A DNA stretch of 64,000 bases from Williamsia maris (GCF_024171815.1 NZ_JAMTCJ010000003.1:124001-188000); one strand, 5' to 3'. Positions 52,767 to 61,854 are shown, counted from the stretch's first letter. Translations and numbers: made by a program. Notes: generated from the sequence alone by a model not told the origin.

Positions 52767-53249
52767 TCAGCTCGTGGCGGCGGTCATCGACTGCCAGCGA
52801 ACCAGGTTGTGCCGGGCGTCGACCAGCGCGTCGTGGGCGTCGGCGGGCGGCGCGGGCAGCTCAGGACGACCGAGCGCCTCCCAGTGCTGCTTGAGTTCGC
52901 GGGTGAACCGCGGGATGGGACGCGGCAACGCCGTCATCGACCCCCACAGCTGACACAGCACCACGTGGTCGTACGCGCCGATCCACGCCCACAACTCGAT
53001 CTCGCCATCACCGGCGGTGAGAAAGTTCAGCAGATCGTCACGTATCTGTCGCCTGGACCGCCAGGCTTTCGACGACGGCGACGGCAATTGTGGCAGGACA
53101 TGAGATCTCACCCAGCCCCCAGCACGTGCGGGGTCGAACTCCGACGACACCGCGTAGAACTCCCGACCGTCCTCGGCGACGACACCGATCGACACCAATT
53201 CGATGGTCTGACCGTCCTCGATGAACTCGGAATCGTAGAAGTAGCGCAC
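52767..53249 (-). CDS. 3'-5' exoribonuclease, RNase AS family
   Basis: 160 residues with a DEDDh exonuclease fold. Metal ligands are 'YDSEF' (D6, E8) at the N-terminus and 'HDALVDARHN' (H139, D144) at the C-terminus. The closest known protein is Rv2179c, RNase AS, reported to prefer poly(A) ends. It follows aroG in the same order as in M. tuberculosis. Its 5' end is 11 bases from the divergent mannosyltransferase frame. Confidence 0.9.
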   Translation of the reverse strand: MRYFYDSEFIEDGQTIELVSIGVVAEDGREFYAVSSEFDPARAGGWVRSHVLPQLPSPSSKAWRSRRQIRDDLLNFLTAGDGEIELWAWIGAYDHVVLCQLWGSMTALPRPIPRFTRELKQHWEALGRPELPAPPADAHDALVDARHNLVRWQSMTAATS

Positions 53250-53278
53250 ACTCAGACCCTATGCGCTCAGGTGGATCG

Positions 53279-54595
53279 ATGACCGCCCTCACCGACCGCG
53301 TCGAGAGGGCCGATGCGGGGTTGGCCGCATGGCGTCCCTCGCGACGGCTGATGGGCCTCATCGTCGTCGCGTTCACGCTGACGGCGATCGGCCACACGAT
53401 CGGCCTGCCGTTCACCCGGACGTTCCCGGCGTTCGACCGGATCGACATCGACGTCTACCGCATGGGCGCGCAGGTGTGGCGCAACGGTGGCTCGCTCTAC
53501 GCGTCGGGGTCGATGCCGTTCACCACCGACGGCATCTGGCTGCCGTTCACCTATCCGCCGTTCGCGGCGTTGATGTTCCTCCCGTTCAGCACCGTCCCCC
53601 TCGCCGTCGCGGGCGTGGCCATCACGTTGTCGACGGTCGTGCTCACCGTCGTCATCGCGCGGATCGTCCTCGTCCGGCTGTCCATCGGCACCCCCGAGAA
53701 CCGCCTCTGGATCGCGCTCGTGGTCGCCACCGGCGCGCTGTGGCTCAACCCGTTCTGGATGACCCTGGGCTACGGGCAGGTCAACGTGGTGCTGATGGCG
53801 CTGGTCGCGGTCGACCTGCTGCTCCTGCCCCGCGATTCACCGTGGCGCGGCGTGCTCATCGGTGTCGCGGCGGCGATCAAGCTGACCCCGATGGCGTTCG
53901 TCCTCATCCTGCTCGTCCGTGGCGAATGGCGTGCGGCCCTGCGGGCGGTCGGCGCGTTCGCCGGGCTGGCCGCGGTCGCGGCGGTGTGGGCCCCGGCCGA
54001 CTCGGTCCGCTACTGGACGCACACCGTGTTCCACACCGACCGGATCGGCGATCTGTCGGGCGGGAACAACCAGAGCGTCAACGGCTTCCTGGTGCGGTTG
54101 TTCGGCGGCTCGGGACACACCGAGCACCTGCTGTGGGCCGTGGCCGTCGTGGCGCTGACGGCGCTCGCGGTCGTCGCGATCCGACGCTGCGCACCGCTCG
54201 GCGGCGACGTCCTCCCGGTGGCGGTCACCGCCGTGTGGGCTCTGCTCGTCTCGCCCACCTCGTGGGCGCATCACTGGGTGTGGTCGCTGCCTGCCGTGCT
54301 CGCGCTCGCGGTCGTGGCGGTGCGCTCCCCGGACCGGACCGTCCGCCGCTGCTACGGCACCCTCGCCGTGACCGGCGTGCTCGCGTTCGCGGCCGGTCCG
54401 TTCCAGTTCCTGCCCCGGCGACCGGCGGTCTGGGACGCGCTCGACGCGGTCGCGGGAAACGCCTACTGCCTCTGGGGACTCGCGGTCCTCGTCACCATCA
54501 CGGTGGTGGGCCGCGACACCGTCAGGCGGCGGGCTCGGCCCGGGGCGAGCCGGGTTCGACGACCGGCTCCGCGGTCCCCTCTGCAGCCTTCTTGA
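53279..54595 (+). CDS. GT87-family (DUF2029) mannosyltransferase, Rv2181-like
   Basis: 438 residues with about ten membrane helices. 'DIDVYRMGAQVWRNGGSLYASG' near the N-terminus carries the acidic loop of GT-C enzymes; 'WLPFTYPPFAALMFLPF', 'GYGQVNVVLMALVAVDLLLL' and 'GGNNQSVNGFLVRLFG' are GT87 signatures. Rv2181 adds alpha-(1->2)-mannose branches to lipomannan using polyprenyl-phosphomannose, and the position here is the same. ATG at 53279 is preceded by AGGTGG; ATG 53261 is possible. The 3' end overlaps convergent acyltransferase by 74 bases. Confidence 0.88.
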   Translation: MTALTDRVERADAGLAAWRPSRRLMGLIVVAFTLTAIGHTIGLPFTRTFPAFDRIDIDVYRMGAQVWRNGGSLYASGSMPFTTDGIWLPFTYPPFAALMFLPFSTVPLAVAGVAITLSTVVLTVVIARIVLVRLSIGTPENRLWIALVVATGALWLNPFWMTLGYGQVNVVLMALVAVDLLLLPRDSPWRGVLIGVAAAIKLTPMAFVLILLVRGEWRAALRAVGAFAGLAAVAAVWAPADSVRYWTHTVFHTDRIGDLSGGNNQSVNGFLVRLFGGSGHTEHLLWAVAVVALTALAVVAIRRCAPLGGDVLPVAVTAVWALLVSPTSWAHHWVWSLPAVLALAVVAVRSPDRTVRRCYGTLAVTGVLAFAAGPFQFLPRRPAVWDALDAVAGNAYCLWGLAVLVTITVVGRDTVRRRARPGASRVRRPAPRSPLQPS

Positions 54596-55253
54596 GACTG
54601 GCCGCATACAGGTCGACGTACTTCTGACCGCTCAGACGCATCAGCTCGTACATGATCTCGTCGGTCACCGCGCGCTCGATGAAGCGGTTGCCGTTCATGC
54701 CCTCATAGCGCGAGAAGTCCAGCGGCTTGCCGATCCGGACGGTGATCCGCGTGGGGCGCGGGAACGTGGTCCCCGGTGGGTTGAGCTTGTCGGTGTTGAT
54801 CATCGCCACCGGGATGACCGGCACGCCGGTCTCCATCGCGATCCGGGCCAGCCCCGTCTTGCCCTTGAACAACCGGCCGTCGGGTGAACGCGTGCCCTCC
54901 GGGTACATCCCCATCAGCTCACCGGCCTCGAGCTTGCGACGGGCCGAGATCAACGCGTTCTCGGCCGCATCCGCGCCGGACCGGTCGATCGGGATCTGTC
55001 CCACTGCGGTGAAGAACCACCTCTGGAACCGCCCCTTGAGACCGGTGCCGGTGAAGTACTCGCTCTTGGCGAGGAAGTAGATGCGACGCGGACTCGCCAT
55101 CGGCAGATAGAAGCTGTCGACCACGGCGAGGTGGTTGCTGGCCAGGATGGCCGGGCCGTTCTCGGGGAGGTTCTCCACGCCCTCGACGCGGGGGCGACCG
55201 GCCAGGTTCAGGATCGGGCCCAACAGAACGTACTTGAACAGCCAGTACCACAT
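54522..55253 (-). CDS. plsC: 1-acyl-sn-glycerol-3-phosphate acyltransferase
   Basis: 243 residues. PlsC family: 'ASNHLAVVDSFYLP' is the catalytic H-x4-D motif and 'GMYPEGTRSPDGRLFKGKTGLARIA' the substrate block. It makes phosphatidic acid or a related acylated glycerolipid at the membrane. ATG at 55253 gives the start 'MWYWLFKYVLLGP', a hydrophobic anchor, with GGAG upstream. Similar to Rv2182c in place and sequence. The C-terminal ~24 codons overlap the opposing mannosyltransferase gene. Confidence 0.93.
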   Translation of the reverse strand: MWYWLFKYVLLGPILNLAGRPRVEGVENLPENGPAILASNHLAVVDSFYLPMASPRRIYFLAKSEYFTGTGLKGRFQRWFFTAVGQIPIDRSGADAAENALISARRKLEAGELMGMYPEGTRSPDGRLFKGKTGLARIAMETGVPVIPVAMINTDKLNPPGTTFPRPTRITVRIGKPLDFSRYEGMNGNRFIERAVTDEIMYELMRLSGQKYVDLYAASLKKAAEGTAEPVVEPGSPRAEPAA

Positions 55254-55304
55254 AGCCCAGCAACTCCGATCGACCCGATGTGCCAACGCATTTCTCGTGT
55301 GACT

Positions 55305-56285
55305 CTACCCACCGGCGGTCGGCGCGGGCACCTTGCGCAGATCACTGCGGGCGATGTCGGCCGCACCGATCATCCCGGCCGCCTCGCCGAGCTGAGTTCC
55401 GCGGATACGCGCGAGCCGTCGGTGTCCGGATCCGGTGAGCATCGCGCCGTAGTGTTCGCGCGCCTCGTCGAGGAACAAACCGCTCGACGCGCCGACGCCG
55501 CCCGCCAACACGATCAGATCGGGATCGAAGATGTCGCCGATCATGGCCAGCCCCTGTCCGAGCCACCGCGCGAACTCGGCGACCGCGGCCACCCCGACCG
55601 GGTCACCGTCGTTGGCCGCGGCGGCCACGCGGCGTCCGGTCAACGAACCGGGATCCTCGGCGGTCTCCCGCGCCAACAGACTCGACCGGTAGGCGCCGTC
55701 GGCGACGAGCTCCACCACCGTGTCCACGAGGGCGGTACCGCTGCAATACCGTTCCCAGCAGCCGAACTTGCCGCACGAGCACACCCGGCCACCCGGGACG
55801 ACGCATAGGTGGCCCAGTTCGGGTGCGACTCCGTGACTGCCGCGGTAGAGCCGACCCTCGAGCAGCAGTCCGGCGCCGATCCCGGTTCCGATGGCCAGCA
55901 CCAGGGTGTTGTGACCGCCGCCGGCGGCACCGAAGCGGCGTTCGGCCACCGCGGCCGCGTTCGCGTCGTGTTCGAGCGAGACCGGCAGCCCGATCCGCGC
56001 GCTCATCTCCGCGGCGACCGCGACCTCGCGCCAGGGCAGGTGCGGGGAGAACCGGATGACCGACCGGTCCGGGGTCAGGAAACCCGCCACCGCGAGACCG
56101 ACCGCCTCGACCGGCCACCGCGACCGGAGTTCTGAGACGAGTCGGTCGAGGCACTTCTCGAGTGCCGGCGCGGTGGGCGGCGTCTGGGCCCGCACCTTGT
56201 CGAGGATCTCGCCACGGGCGTCGACCACGGCGGCACGGATACTCGTGCCGCCGAGGTCGATCCCGATCGTGTGCATGTTCTTCAC
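55305..56285 (-). CDS. ROK-family sugar kinase, probable glucokinase
   Basis: 326 residues. 'IGIDLGGTSIRAAVVD' is the phosphate-binding start. 'SLEHDANAAAVAERRFGAAGG' contains the catalytic Asp; 'GTGIGAGLLLEGRLYRG' and the zinc-binding 'CSCGKFGCWERYCSG' are ROK signatures. Probably phosphorylates glucose, but other hexoses are possible. GTG at 56285 overlaps the upstream gene's stop by 4 bases, so the two are coupled; ATG at 56276 is the alternative. This gene is not part of the M. tuberculosis order in my recollection. Confidence 0.9.
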   Translation of the reverse strand: MKNMHTIGIDLGGTSIRAAVVDARGEILDKVRAQTPPTAPALEKCLDRLVSELRSRWPVEAVGLAVAGFLTPDRSVIRFSPHLPWREVAVAAEMSARIGLPVSLEHDANAAAVAERRFGAAGGGHNTLVLAIGTGIGAGLLLEGRLYRGSHGVAPELGHLCVVPGGRVCSCGKFGCWERYCSGTALVDTVVELVADGAYRSSLLARETAEDPGSLTGRRVAAAANDGDPVGVAAVAEFARWLGQGLAMIGDIFDPDLIVLAGGVGASSGLFLDEAREHYGAMLTGSGHRRLARIRGTQLGEAAGMIGAADIARSDLRKVPAPTAGG

Positions 56286-56650
56286 AACTGCGGTTCGCCC
56301 ATCTCCACCTCGACCGCGATGGGTTGGAATCCGGTGGCCGGTCGGGTCGGATGTCCCGGGGCCGTACGACCACGCGCGCCCATGGCCTCGTCGAGCGCGG
56401 CCGAGATGGCCTCGAGTACCGCGATGATCGCCGCGATGAGGTTGGTGACGAATTCACCGATCTCGGTGATCACCGTGTCGACGGTCGCGCGGATCGCGGG
56501 TCCGAGATCGCCGGAACCGCCCGCGCGGGGGTCGCGATCGCTGATCACGGTGGCGGCGAACTGTTCCACCCGCTCGAGGAGTCCGAGGACGAGCGTGCGC
56601 ACCGGGTCCGCGTCGGAGGTATTGCCGCCGGCACTGTCGGACATCATCAC
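56282..56650 (-). CDS. Small helical protein of unknown function
   Basis: Up to 122 residues. Two or three long amphipathic helices ('PVRTLVLGLLERVEQFAATVI', 'AIRATVDTVITEIGEFVTNLIAAIIAVLEA') with regular hydrophobic spacing; no signal peptide and no recognised domain. The ATG at 56644 ('MSDSAGG') may be the real start. It overlaps the ROK kinase start by 4 bases. It lies where M. tuberculosis has Rv2183c, also uncharacterised. It may bind membranes or a partner protein; that is speculation. Confidence 0.65.
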   Translation of the reverse strand: MMMSDSAGGNTSDADPVRTLVLGLLERVEQFAATVISDRDPRAGGSGDLGPAIRATVDTVITEIGEFVTNLIAAIIAVLEAISAALDEAMGARGRTAPGHPTRPATGFQPIAVEVEMGEPQL

Positions 56651-56722
56651 TCCCCTCCGGTCGCTGTCGTCATCATGTCGTGCCTGCTCACAGGCGTCTC
56701 GACTCCGACGCTCGTGGGCGCC

Positions 56723-57889
56723 CTACTCCCCGTCGACCTCGGGGTCGTGGCGGGGCCAGACCCGCGGATCGGGCTGGAATCGGATGTTCAGCATCCCATC
56801 CTCCCATCGCGCGTCGCGCACCGAGCACCGGCGCAGCACCGAGGGCAGCGGCACACGGTGTCGGAACCCGCTGACGGTGACCAGCAGGTCGTCCCCGGAG
56901 CGCCCCAGAGCGAGGGTGCGCGGGTCGGGCAGCGGCTGGCGCCACCGGAGCCGGTACACCGCGGACAACCCCGAGCCGGAGAGCAGGACGACCTCCGCGG
57001 CGTGCGAACCCGCCGGGGGTCCGGGTGCGTCGGAGAAGTCGACGCCGACCTTGCGCAGTGCGGCGACGGTCCGTGGCGGAGACGAGAGCGATTGTGCGAC
57101 AACCGTCGTCAGCCCGGGATGGTCGCGCGCGAGTTCGGCGTCGAACGCATCGTCGGCGGCGGGGCGTCCGGCGCCGGGGTTGCCGATCAGCGTCGACGTC
57201 GAGATCCCCATCAGCGCCAGCACGGCGAGGTGTCGCTGCGTCATCTCGCGCCCGTGCACGCCCGGGGGCACCACCAGGTGCGCATGAACGCACGTCGGGT
57301 CGACGAGCAGACCGATGATGTCCTCGCAGTCGGCGACGAGGGCGTCGACCACGGCCGCGGCGCCGGTCAGCTTCGGGTTCTCCGACGCGCCCGCGAGCCG
57401 TCGGTGTCGGGGCCAGATCTTCTCCAGGTATCCGGCGACGAGTTCGGCGACCCCGAGGAAGCCCACCGCGTCGATGCTGCCGGAGCAGTCGACGACGACC
57501 CGTTCCCAGGCACCGGAGACGGCCTCGTCGCGGATCCGACGCCAGGCCAGCAGCTGTTCGATCCCGGGCAGACCGGTCAGCTCGTCGGGGTCGATCTCGC
57601 TGACCCCTGCAGCGGCGCTGCCACCGGCCAGGGCCATCGGTCCACGCAGCAGCGCCCACACGTCGCCGAGCAGCGCCAGGGTGTCGATCTCGAGCAGGTC
57701 CACCCGCTGCGACACCGGGATCGGCTGTCCCGGAGTCGAATAGACGCCGAACACCCGCGCCGCCTGACGGAAACGGTCGAGGGTGACGAGCAGCGTGCGA
57801 CCGCCGGAACCGCCGGCCTCCGAGTGCGGCGGGGCGACGGCCGCCGCAGCGGCGACCGTCGAGACGCCGGCCCCCCCTGGGCCGATCAC
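56723..57889 (-). CDS. ArsA-like ATPase family protein (Rv2184c-like), altered P-loop
   Basis: 388 residues. Overall layout of an ArsA/GET3-type NTPase: P-loop-like 'IGPGGAGVSTVAAAAA' at the N-terminus, 'RVVVDCSGSIDAVGFLGV' where the switch region lies, and a C-terminal 'LSAVYRLRWRQPLPDPRTLALGRSGDDLLVTV', an alpha-crystallin-like ArsA tail. Both lysines of the deviant Walker A (GKGGVGKST) are missing, so nucleotide hydrolysis is doubtful. GTG at 57889 is the start; seven to ten more residues in frame precede it without ATG/GTG. Between two conserved neighbours, as Rv2184c. Confidence 0.78.
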   Translation of the reverse strand: MIGPGGAGVSTVAAAAAVAPPHSEAGGSGGRTLLVTLDRFRQAARVFGVYSTPGQPIPVSQRVDLLEIDTLALLGDVWALLRGPMALAGGSAAAGVSEIDPDELTGLPGIEQLLAWRRIRDEAVSGAWERVVVDCSGSIDAVGFLGVAELVAGYLEKIWPRHRRLAGASENPKLTGAAAVVDALVADCEDIIGLLVDPTCVHAHLVVPPGVHGREMTQRHLAVLALMGISTSTLIGNPGAGRPAADDAFDAELARDHPGLTTVVAQSLSSPPRTVAALRKVGVDFSDAPGPPAGSHAAEVVLLSGSGLSAVYRLRWRQPLPDPRTLALGRSGDDLLVTVSGFRHRVPLPSVLRRCSVRDARWEDGMLNIRFQPDPRVWPRHDPEVDGE

Positions 57890-57912
57890 GAGATGGATGG
57901 GCGCGAGATCGA

Positions 57913-58350
57913 TCAGCCTTCGACCCTCTTCTTGAGTTCTTTGAGCGCGGCGTCGGTGATGGCCTTCTCGGCGCGACGCTTGAGAGCGCCGATGATCGGG
58001 ATCGCCAGATCCACCATGAGTTCGTAGGTGACCTTCGTCGAACCGGACGCCTGCTGCACCAGCGAGTAACGACCGTGTTGGGCGGTCTGCAGGTCACTGC
58101 TGACCAGATCCCATTCGACCGCGTTGCCGTCCGGGGTCCAGATGTAGGACAGCTCGTAGGTGTCGCGCAGCACGCCGGCGTCGAGGGTGAATCGCACCTG
58201 TCGAGCCCGCCCGCCGTCGCCGGGATCGACGATCTCCACCTTGTTCGCCGCCGACACCCACTCCGGGTACCGGTCGAAGTCCGCGATCACCGACATGATC
58301 GCGTCCGCATCGGCGTTGATGACGATGGACTGTTCGGTTCTGTCTGCCAT
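57913..58350 (-). CDS. SRPBCC (polyketide cyclase/dehydrase-like) protein
   Basis: 145 residues, START-like helix-grip fold. 'SIVINADADAIMSVIADFDRYPEWVSAANKVEIVD' is the typical N-terminal strand-helix pattern, and a long C-terminal helix ('IIGALKRRAEKAITDAALKELKKRV') closes the ligand cavity. It resembles Rv2185c. Probably binds a lipid or hydrophobic ligand; the activity is unknown. A second SRPBCC gene lies 6 bases upstream, so the pair may work together. Confidence 0.88.
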   Translation of the reverse strand: MADRTEQSIVINADADAIMSVIADFDRYPEWVSAANKVEIVDPGDGGRARQVRFTLDAGVLRDTYELSYIWTPDGNAVEWDLVSSDLQTAQHGRYSLVQQASGSTKVTYELMVDLAIPIIGALKRRAEKAITDAALKELKKRVEG

Positions 58351-58356
58351 CGGACC

Positions 58357-58758
58357 TCAGTTCCTCCCCGCCGCCGGGTCGCCGATCGAACGGCCGGCCT
58401 CGAGACGATTCTTGACCTCGGTCGACATGACCCTCCCGGCCACCCTGCGATCGTGGTTCAGGTGCGCCAACCGGTCGCCGAGTGCGCGACCGCCGGTGGG
58501 CAGTATCTCATCGGGTTCGGCGTGCAGGAAGTAGTGCAGGACGAAACCGTCGAGAACGGGCTCACACCACACCTCCATGGTGCCGACCACGCCCCCGTCG
58601 ACCGTCCACCGGAAGCCCTGCTCGGCACGGTCCTCGACCACCGACAGCGTCAGATCGGGCCACCAGCGCCGCTGGTGCGCGCGATCACCGAGGACCTCAC
58701 GCACCGCGTGGGGTGACGCGGCGACGAAGGTCTCGTCCGCGACCTGAATGCTGCTCAC
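58357..58758 (-). CDS. Second SRPBCC-like protein (Rv2186c-like)
   Basis: 133 residues. 'SIQVADETFVAASPHAVREVLGDRAHQRRWWPDLTLSVVED' and 'EPVLDGFVLHYFLHAEP' fit the same helix-grip family as its neighbour, with a more basic C-terminal helix. GTG at 58758 gives a start just before the first strand; the longer open frame to 59166 lies inside fadD15 on the other strand. Divergent from fadD15. Ligand unknown. Confidence 0.8.
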   Translation of the reverse strand: MSSIQVADETFVAASPHAVREVLGDRAHQRRWWPDLTLSVVEDRAEQGFRWTVDGGVVGTMEVWCEPVLDGFVLHYFLHAEPDEILPTGGRALGDRLAHLNHDRRVAGRVMSTEVKNRLEAGRSIGDPAAGRN

Positions 58759-58909
58759 CGCACTAGCTTCACACACCGACCGCTTCCGTCGTACACGCTC
58801 CCGCGGCGACCGACGTCGTCCACCTCGCCCCGACGACACCCCGGCGAGGCTTAGGCTTGCGGTCAGGGCCGATCGCGGCCTGTCTCCCATCGCAACCATG
58901 GAGGTCGGC

Positions 58910-60718
58910 ATGCGCGAACACAGCGTGCCCGCGACATTCGAGATCAGCCCGGATGACCACTGCGGAAACATCATCGTCGACATCGCCGGTAGAGACCCCG
59001 ACCAGGTGGTGTTCCGGATCGCCGACGGGTCCGAGTGGAAGCCGCTGACGGCGAAGGATCTCACCGCCCAGATCGACGCCGTGGCCAAAGGACTTGTGGC
59101 ACAGGGCGTGGCCGCCGGGGATCGGGTCGCGCTGCTGTCGTCGACCCGCCCCGAGTGGTCGATCATCGACTTCGCGATCTGGTCCGCGGGCGCGGTGACC
59201 GTGCCGATCTACGACTCCTCCTCGGGCGGACAGATCGACTGGATCCTGCAGGACTCCGAGGCGACCGCCCTGATCATCGAGAACGACGCGCATCGCTCCA
59301 TCGTGGAGGATCTCGAGCACGGCCTGTCCTCTGTGCGACGGATCTACCAGATCGACGGGCCCGCCGGTTCCGACGGCGCGATCGCCGAACTCACCGAGCA
59401 GGGCGCCGACGTCGACCCCGGTGAGATCACCGGCCGCCGATCCGGCGTCACCTCGTCGGACCCGGCCACCCTGATCTACACCTCTGGGACGACCGGTCGG
59501 CCCAAGGGCTGCATGTTGACCCACTCGAACCTGCTCAGCGAGACCGCGGCGGTCCTGCAGTCCGACCTGCGCGAGCTGCTCCAGCCCGGCTCGCGGACCC
59601 TGATGTTCCTGCCGATGGCCCACGTGTTGGCGCGCGCCATCACGATCGTCGCCATCCAGAGCGGCACCGAGGTCGGCTTCACCAGCGACATCCCGAAGTT
59701 GGTGGCGCACTTCGGGGAGTTCCGTCCCGACTTCATCCTGTCGGTACCCCGCGTGTTCGAGAAGGTCTACAACACCGCGCGCCAGAACGCGGGCGGCGGG
59801 CCACGCGAGAAGCTGTTCGACGCCGCGGCCGACACCGCGGTCGAGTACAGCCGCGCACTCGACACCGGCGGCCCGGGACTCCTGCTGCGGGCGCGGCATT
59901 CCGCGTTCGACCGCCTCGTGTACTCCAAGCTCCGCGACGCCCTGGGCGGACGGTGCCGCCTGGCCATCTCCGGTGGTGCACCGCTCGGGGAACGTCTCGG
60001 GCACTTCTATCGCGGCATGGGTGTTCCGATCTGCGAGGGCTACGGCCTCACCGAGACCACCGCGGCGTTCTCGGTCAACACCCCCGACGCACAACGCATC
60101 GGCACGGTCGGCAAGCCGTTGGGCGGCAACACCGTTCGGATCGCCGACGACGGTGAGGTCATGCTGTTCGGTGGGGTCGTCTTCGACGGCTACTGGCGCA
60201 ACTCCGAGGCCACCGACGAGGCGCTGACCGACGGGTGGTTCCACACCGGCGACCTCGGCAGTGTCGACGACGACGGCTACATCACGATCACCGGCCGCAA
60301 GAAAGAACTGATCGTCACCGCGGGCGGCAAGAACGTCTCCCCCTCAGGCATCGAGGACGCGATGCGCTCGGAACCGCTGATCTCGCAGGCGATGCTGGTC
60401 GGAGACGGACGACCGTTCATCGGGGCACTCGTCACCATCGACCCCGACGAGTTCACGAAATGGAAGTCCGGTGCGGGCAAGTCGGATTCGGCGCAGGTCG
60501 CCGACCTGGTCGACGACGAGGATCTGCGCGAGGTCATCTCCAACGCGGTCGAGGTCGCCAACCGCACCGTGTCCCACGCCGAGGGTGTGAAGAAGTTCCG
60601 GATCCTGCCCGAGGACTTCAGCGAGTCCTCCGGCGAGATGACCCCGACGATGAAGATGAAGCGATCGGTGATCTCCGACAAGTTCTCCGACGAGATCGAG
60701 GCACTGTACGGCCGCTGA
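58910..60718 (+). CDS. fadD15: Long-chain fatty acyl-CoA synthetase FadD15
   Basis: 602-residue ANL-superfamily enzyme that activates fatty acids to acyl-CoA via acyl-adenylate. The phosphate loop is 'LIYTSGTTGRPKGCMLTHSN', the adenylate motif 'CEGYGLTETTAAFSVN', and the hinge/catalytic 'HTGDLGSVDDDGYITITGRKKE'. ATG at 58910 has GGAGG 5 bases upstream. The C-terminal Lys region ('EMTPTMKMKRSVI') is present. Equivalent in position to Rv2187. It converges on pimB with a 10-base gap. Confidence 0.95.
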   Translation: MREHSVPATFEISPDDHCGNIIVDIAGRDPDQVVFRIADGSEWKPLTAKDLTAQIDAVAKGLVAQGVAAGDRVALLSSTRPEWSIIDFAIWSAGAVTVPIYDSSSGGQIDWILQDSEATALIIENDAHRSIVEDLEHGLSSVRRIYQIDGPAGSDGAIAELTEQGADVDPGEITGRRSGVTSSDPATLIYTSGTTGRPKGCMLTHSNLLSETAAVLQSDLRELLQPGSRTLMFLPMAHVLARAITIVAIQSGTEVGFTSDIPKLVAHFGEFRPDFILSVPRVFEKVYNTARQNAGGGPREKLFDAAADTAVEYSRALDTGGPGLLLRARHSAFDRLVYSKLRDALGGRCRLAISGGAPLGERLGHFYRGMGVPICEGYGLTETTAAFSVNTPDAQRIGTVGKPLGGNTVRIADDGEVMLFGGVVFDGYWRNSEATDEALTDGWFHTGDLGSVDDDGYITITGRKKELIVTAGGKNVSPSGIEDAMRSEPLISQAMLVGDGRPFIGALVTIDPDEFTKWKSGAGKSDSAQVADLVDDEDLREVISNAVEVANRTVSHAEGVKKFRILPEDFSESSGEMTPTMKMKRSVISDKFSDEIEALYGR

Positions 60719-60728
60719 GCCGCCGGCC

Positions 60729-61850
60729 CTACAGCAGCGTCGCGAGCCGACGGGCCATGGACTGCCACTGCCAGTTCTCGACGACCCACTCGCGCCCGGC
60801 CGCACCCATGGCCGCGGCGCGGGCGGGGTCGGCGAGGATGTCGGCGATGGTGCCGGCGACCGCGGTGACGTCGCGTCCGTCGACGACCTCACCGGTCACC
60901 CCGCGGCGTACGGTCTCCGGCGCTCCGCCCGATGTGCCTGCCACGACCGGTATCCCGCTGGCCGACGCCTCGAGGTAGACGATGCCGAAACCCTCCACGT
61001 CGAGCCCGCGGCCGCGGGTGCGGGCAGGCATGGCGAAGACGTCGGCGGCCGCGTGATACGCCGGAACGTCGTCGACGTCGACCGAACCGGTCAGGGTGAC
61101 GTGGTCGGCGACGCCTCCGTCCTGTGCGCGGCGCTGTAGCTCCTCGCGGTACGGTCCACCGCCGACGATGAGCAGACGCGCCCCGGGAACCCGCTCGCGG
61201 ATCGCCGGCAGGGCGTCGATCAGCACGTCCTGGCCCTTGCGGGGCACCAGCCGCGACAGGCACAGGATCACCGGCGCGTCACCGAGACCGTGTCGCGCCC
61301 GGATCCGGTTGCGCGACTCAGGGTTCGGCGCGAAGCGCACGGTGTCCACGCCGGGTGGAACGTGCTCGAGCGCGGCGTCGGCCCCGAAGGCGGCGGCGAA
61401 CCGTCCGCGCGTGTAGGTGCTGACGAACGTCACGACATCGGCGTGGGTGCCGATGTGTCGCAGCGTCTGACGGGCCGCGGGCAGCATGGACCACCCCACC
61501 TCGTGGCCGTGTGTGCTGGCCACCACCCGCCGGGCCCCAGCCGCACGCACCGCGGGGGCGAGCACCGCGAGTGGTGCGGCCGCGCCGAACCAGACGGTGT
61601 CGATGGCGTGGGTGCGCACGAGGGCGGCGGCCCGACGCGCGACGAACGGCGTCGGCAGCATCAGTCCGGTGCGATGGCGGACGATCTCGTAGGGTTGCGC
61701 GCTGTCGAACGCGGCGTCGGCACGCCATCGGGGCGCGTAGACGGTGACCTGATCGGCGGGCAGTCGGTCGACGAGATTCTGCAGATATGACTGGATCCCG
61801 CCGGGGCGCGGCGGAAAATCGTTGGTGACCAACAATGTCCGGTGCATCAC
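60729..61850 (-). CDS. pimB: GDP-mannose-dependent PIM alpha-mannosyltransferase (PimB type)
   Basis: 373-residue GT4 enzyme. 'LLVTNDFPPRPGGIQSYLQNLV' is the start of the acceptor domain, 'LCLSRLVPRKGQDVLIDALP' the donor lysine/arginine loop, and 'EGFGIVYLEASASGIPVVAG' the E-x7-E motif. The matched relative, Rv2188c, adds the second mannose to PIM1 on the inner face of the membrane. Starts are GTG 61850 or ATG 61847. The metallopeptidase gene ends 5-8 bases upstream, so they may be co-transcribed. Confidence 0.92.
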   Translation of the reverse strand: MMHRTLLVTNDFPPRPGGIQSYLQNLVDRLPADQVTVYAPRWRADAAFDSAQPYEIVRHRTGLMLPTPFVARRAAALVRTHAIDTVWFGAAAPLAVLAPAVRAAGARRVVASTHGHEVGWSMLPAARQTLRHIGTHADVVTFVSTYTRGRFAAAFGADAALEHVPPGVDTVRFAPNPESRNRIRARHGLGDAPVILCLSRLVPRKGQDVLIDALPAIRERVPGARLLIVGGGPYREELQRRAQDGGVADHVTLTGSVDVDDVPAYHAAADVFAMPARTRGRGLDVEGFGIVYLEASASGIPVVAGTSGGAPETVRRGVTGEVVDGRDVTAVAGTIADILADPARAAAMGAAGREWVVENWQWQSMARRLATLL

Positions 61851-61854
61851 CCGA

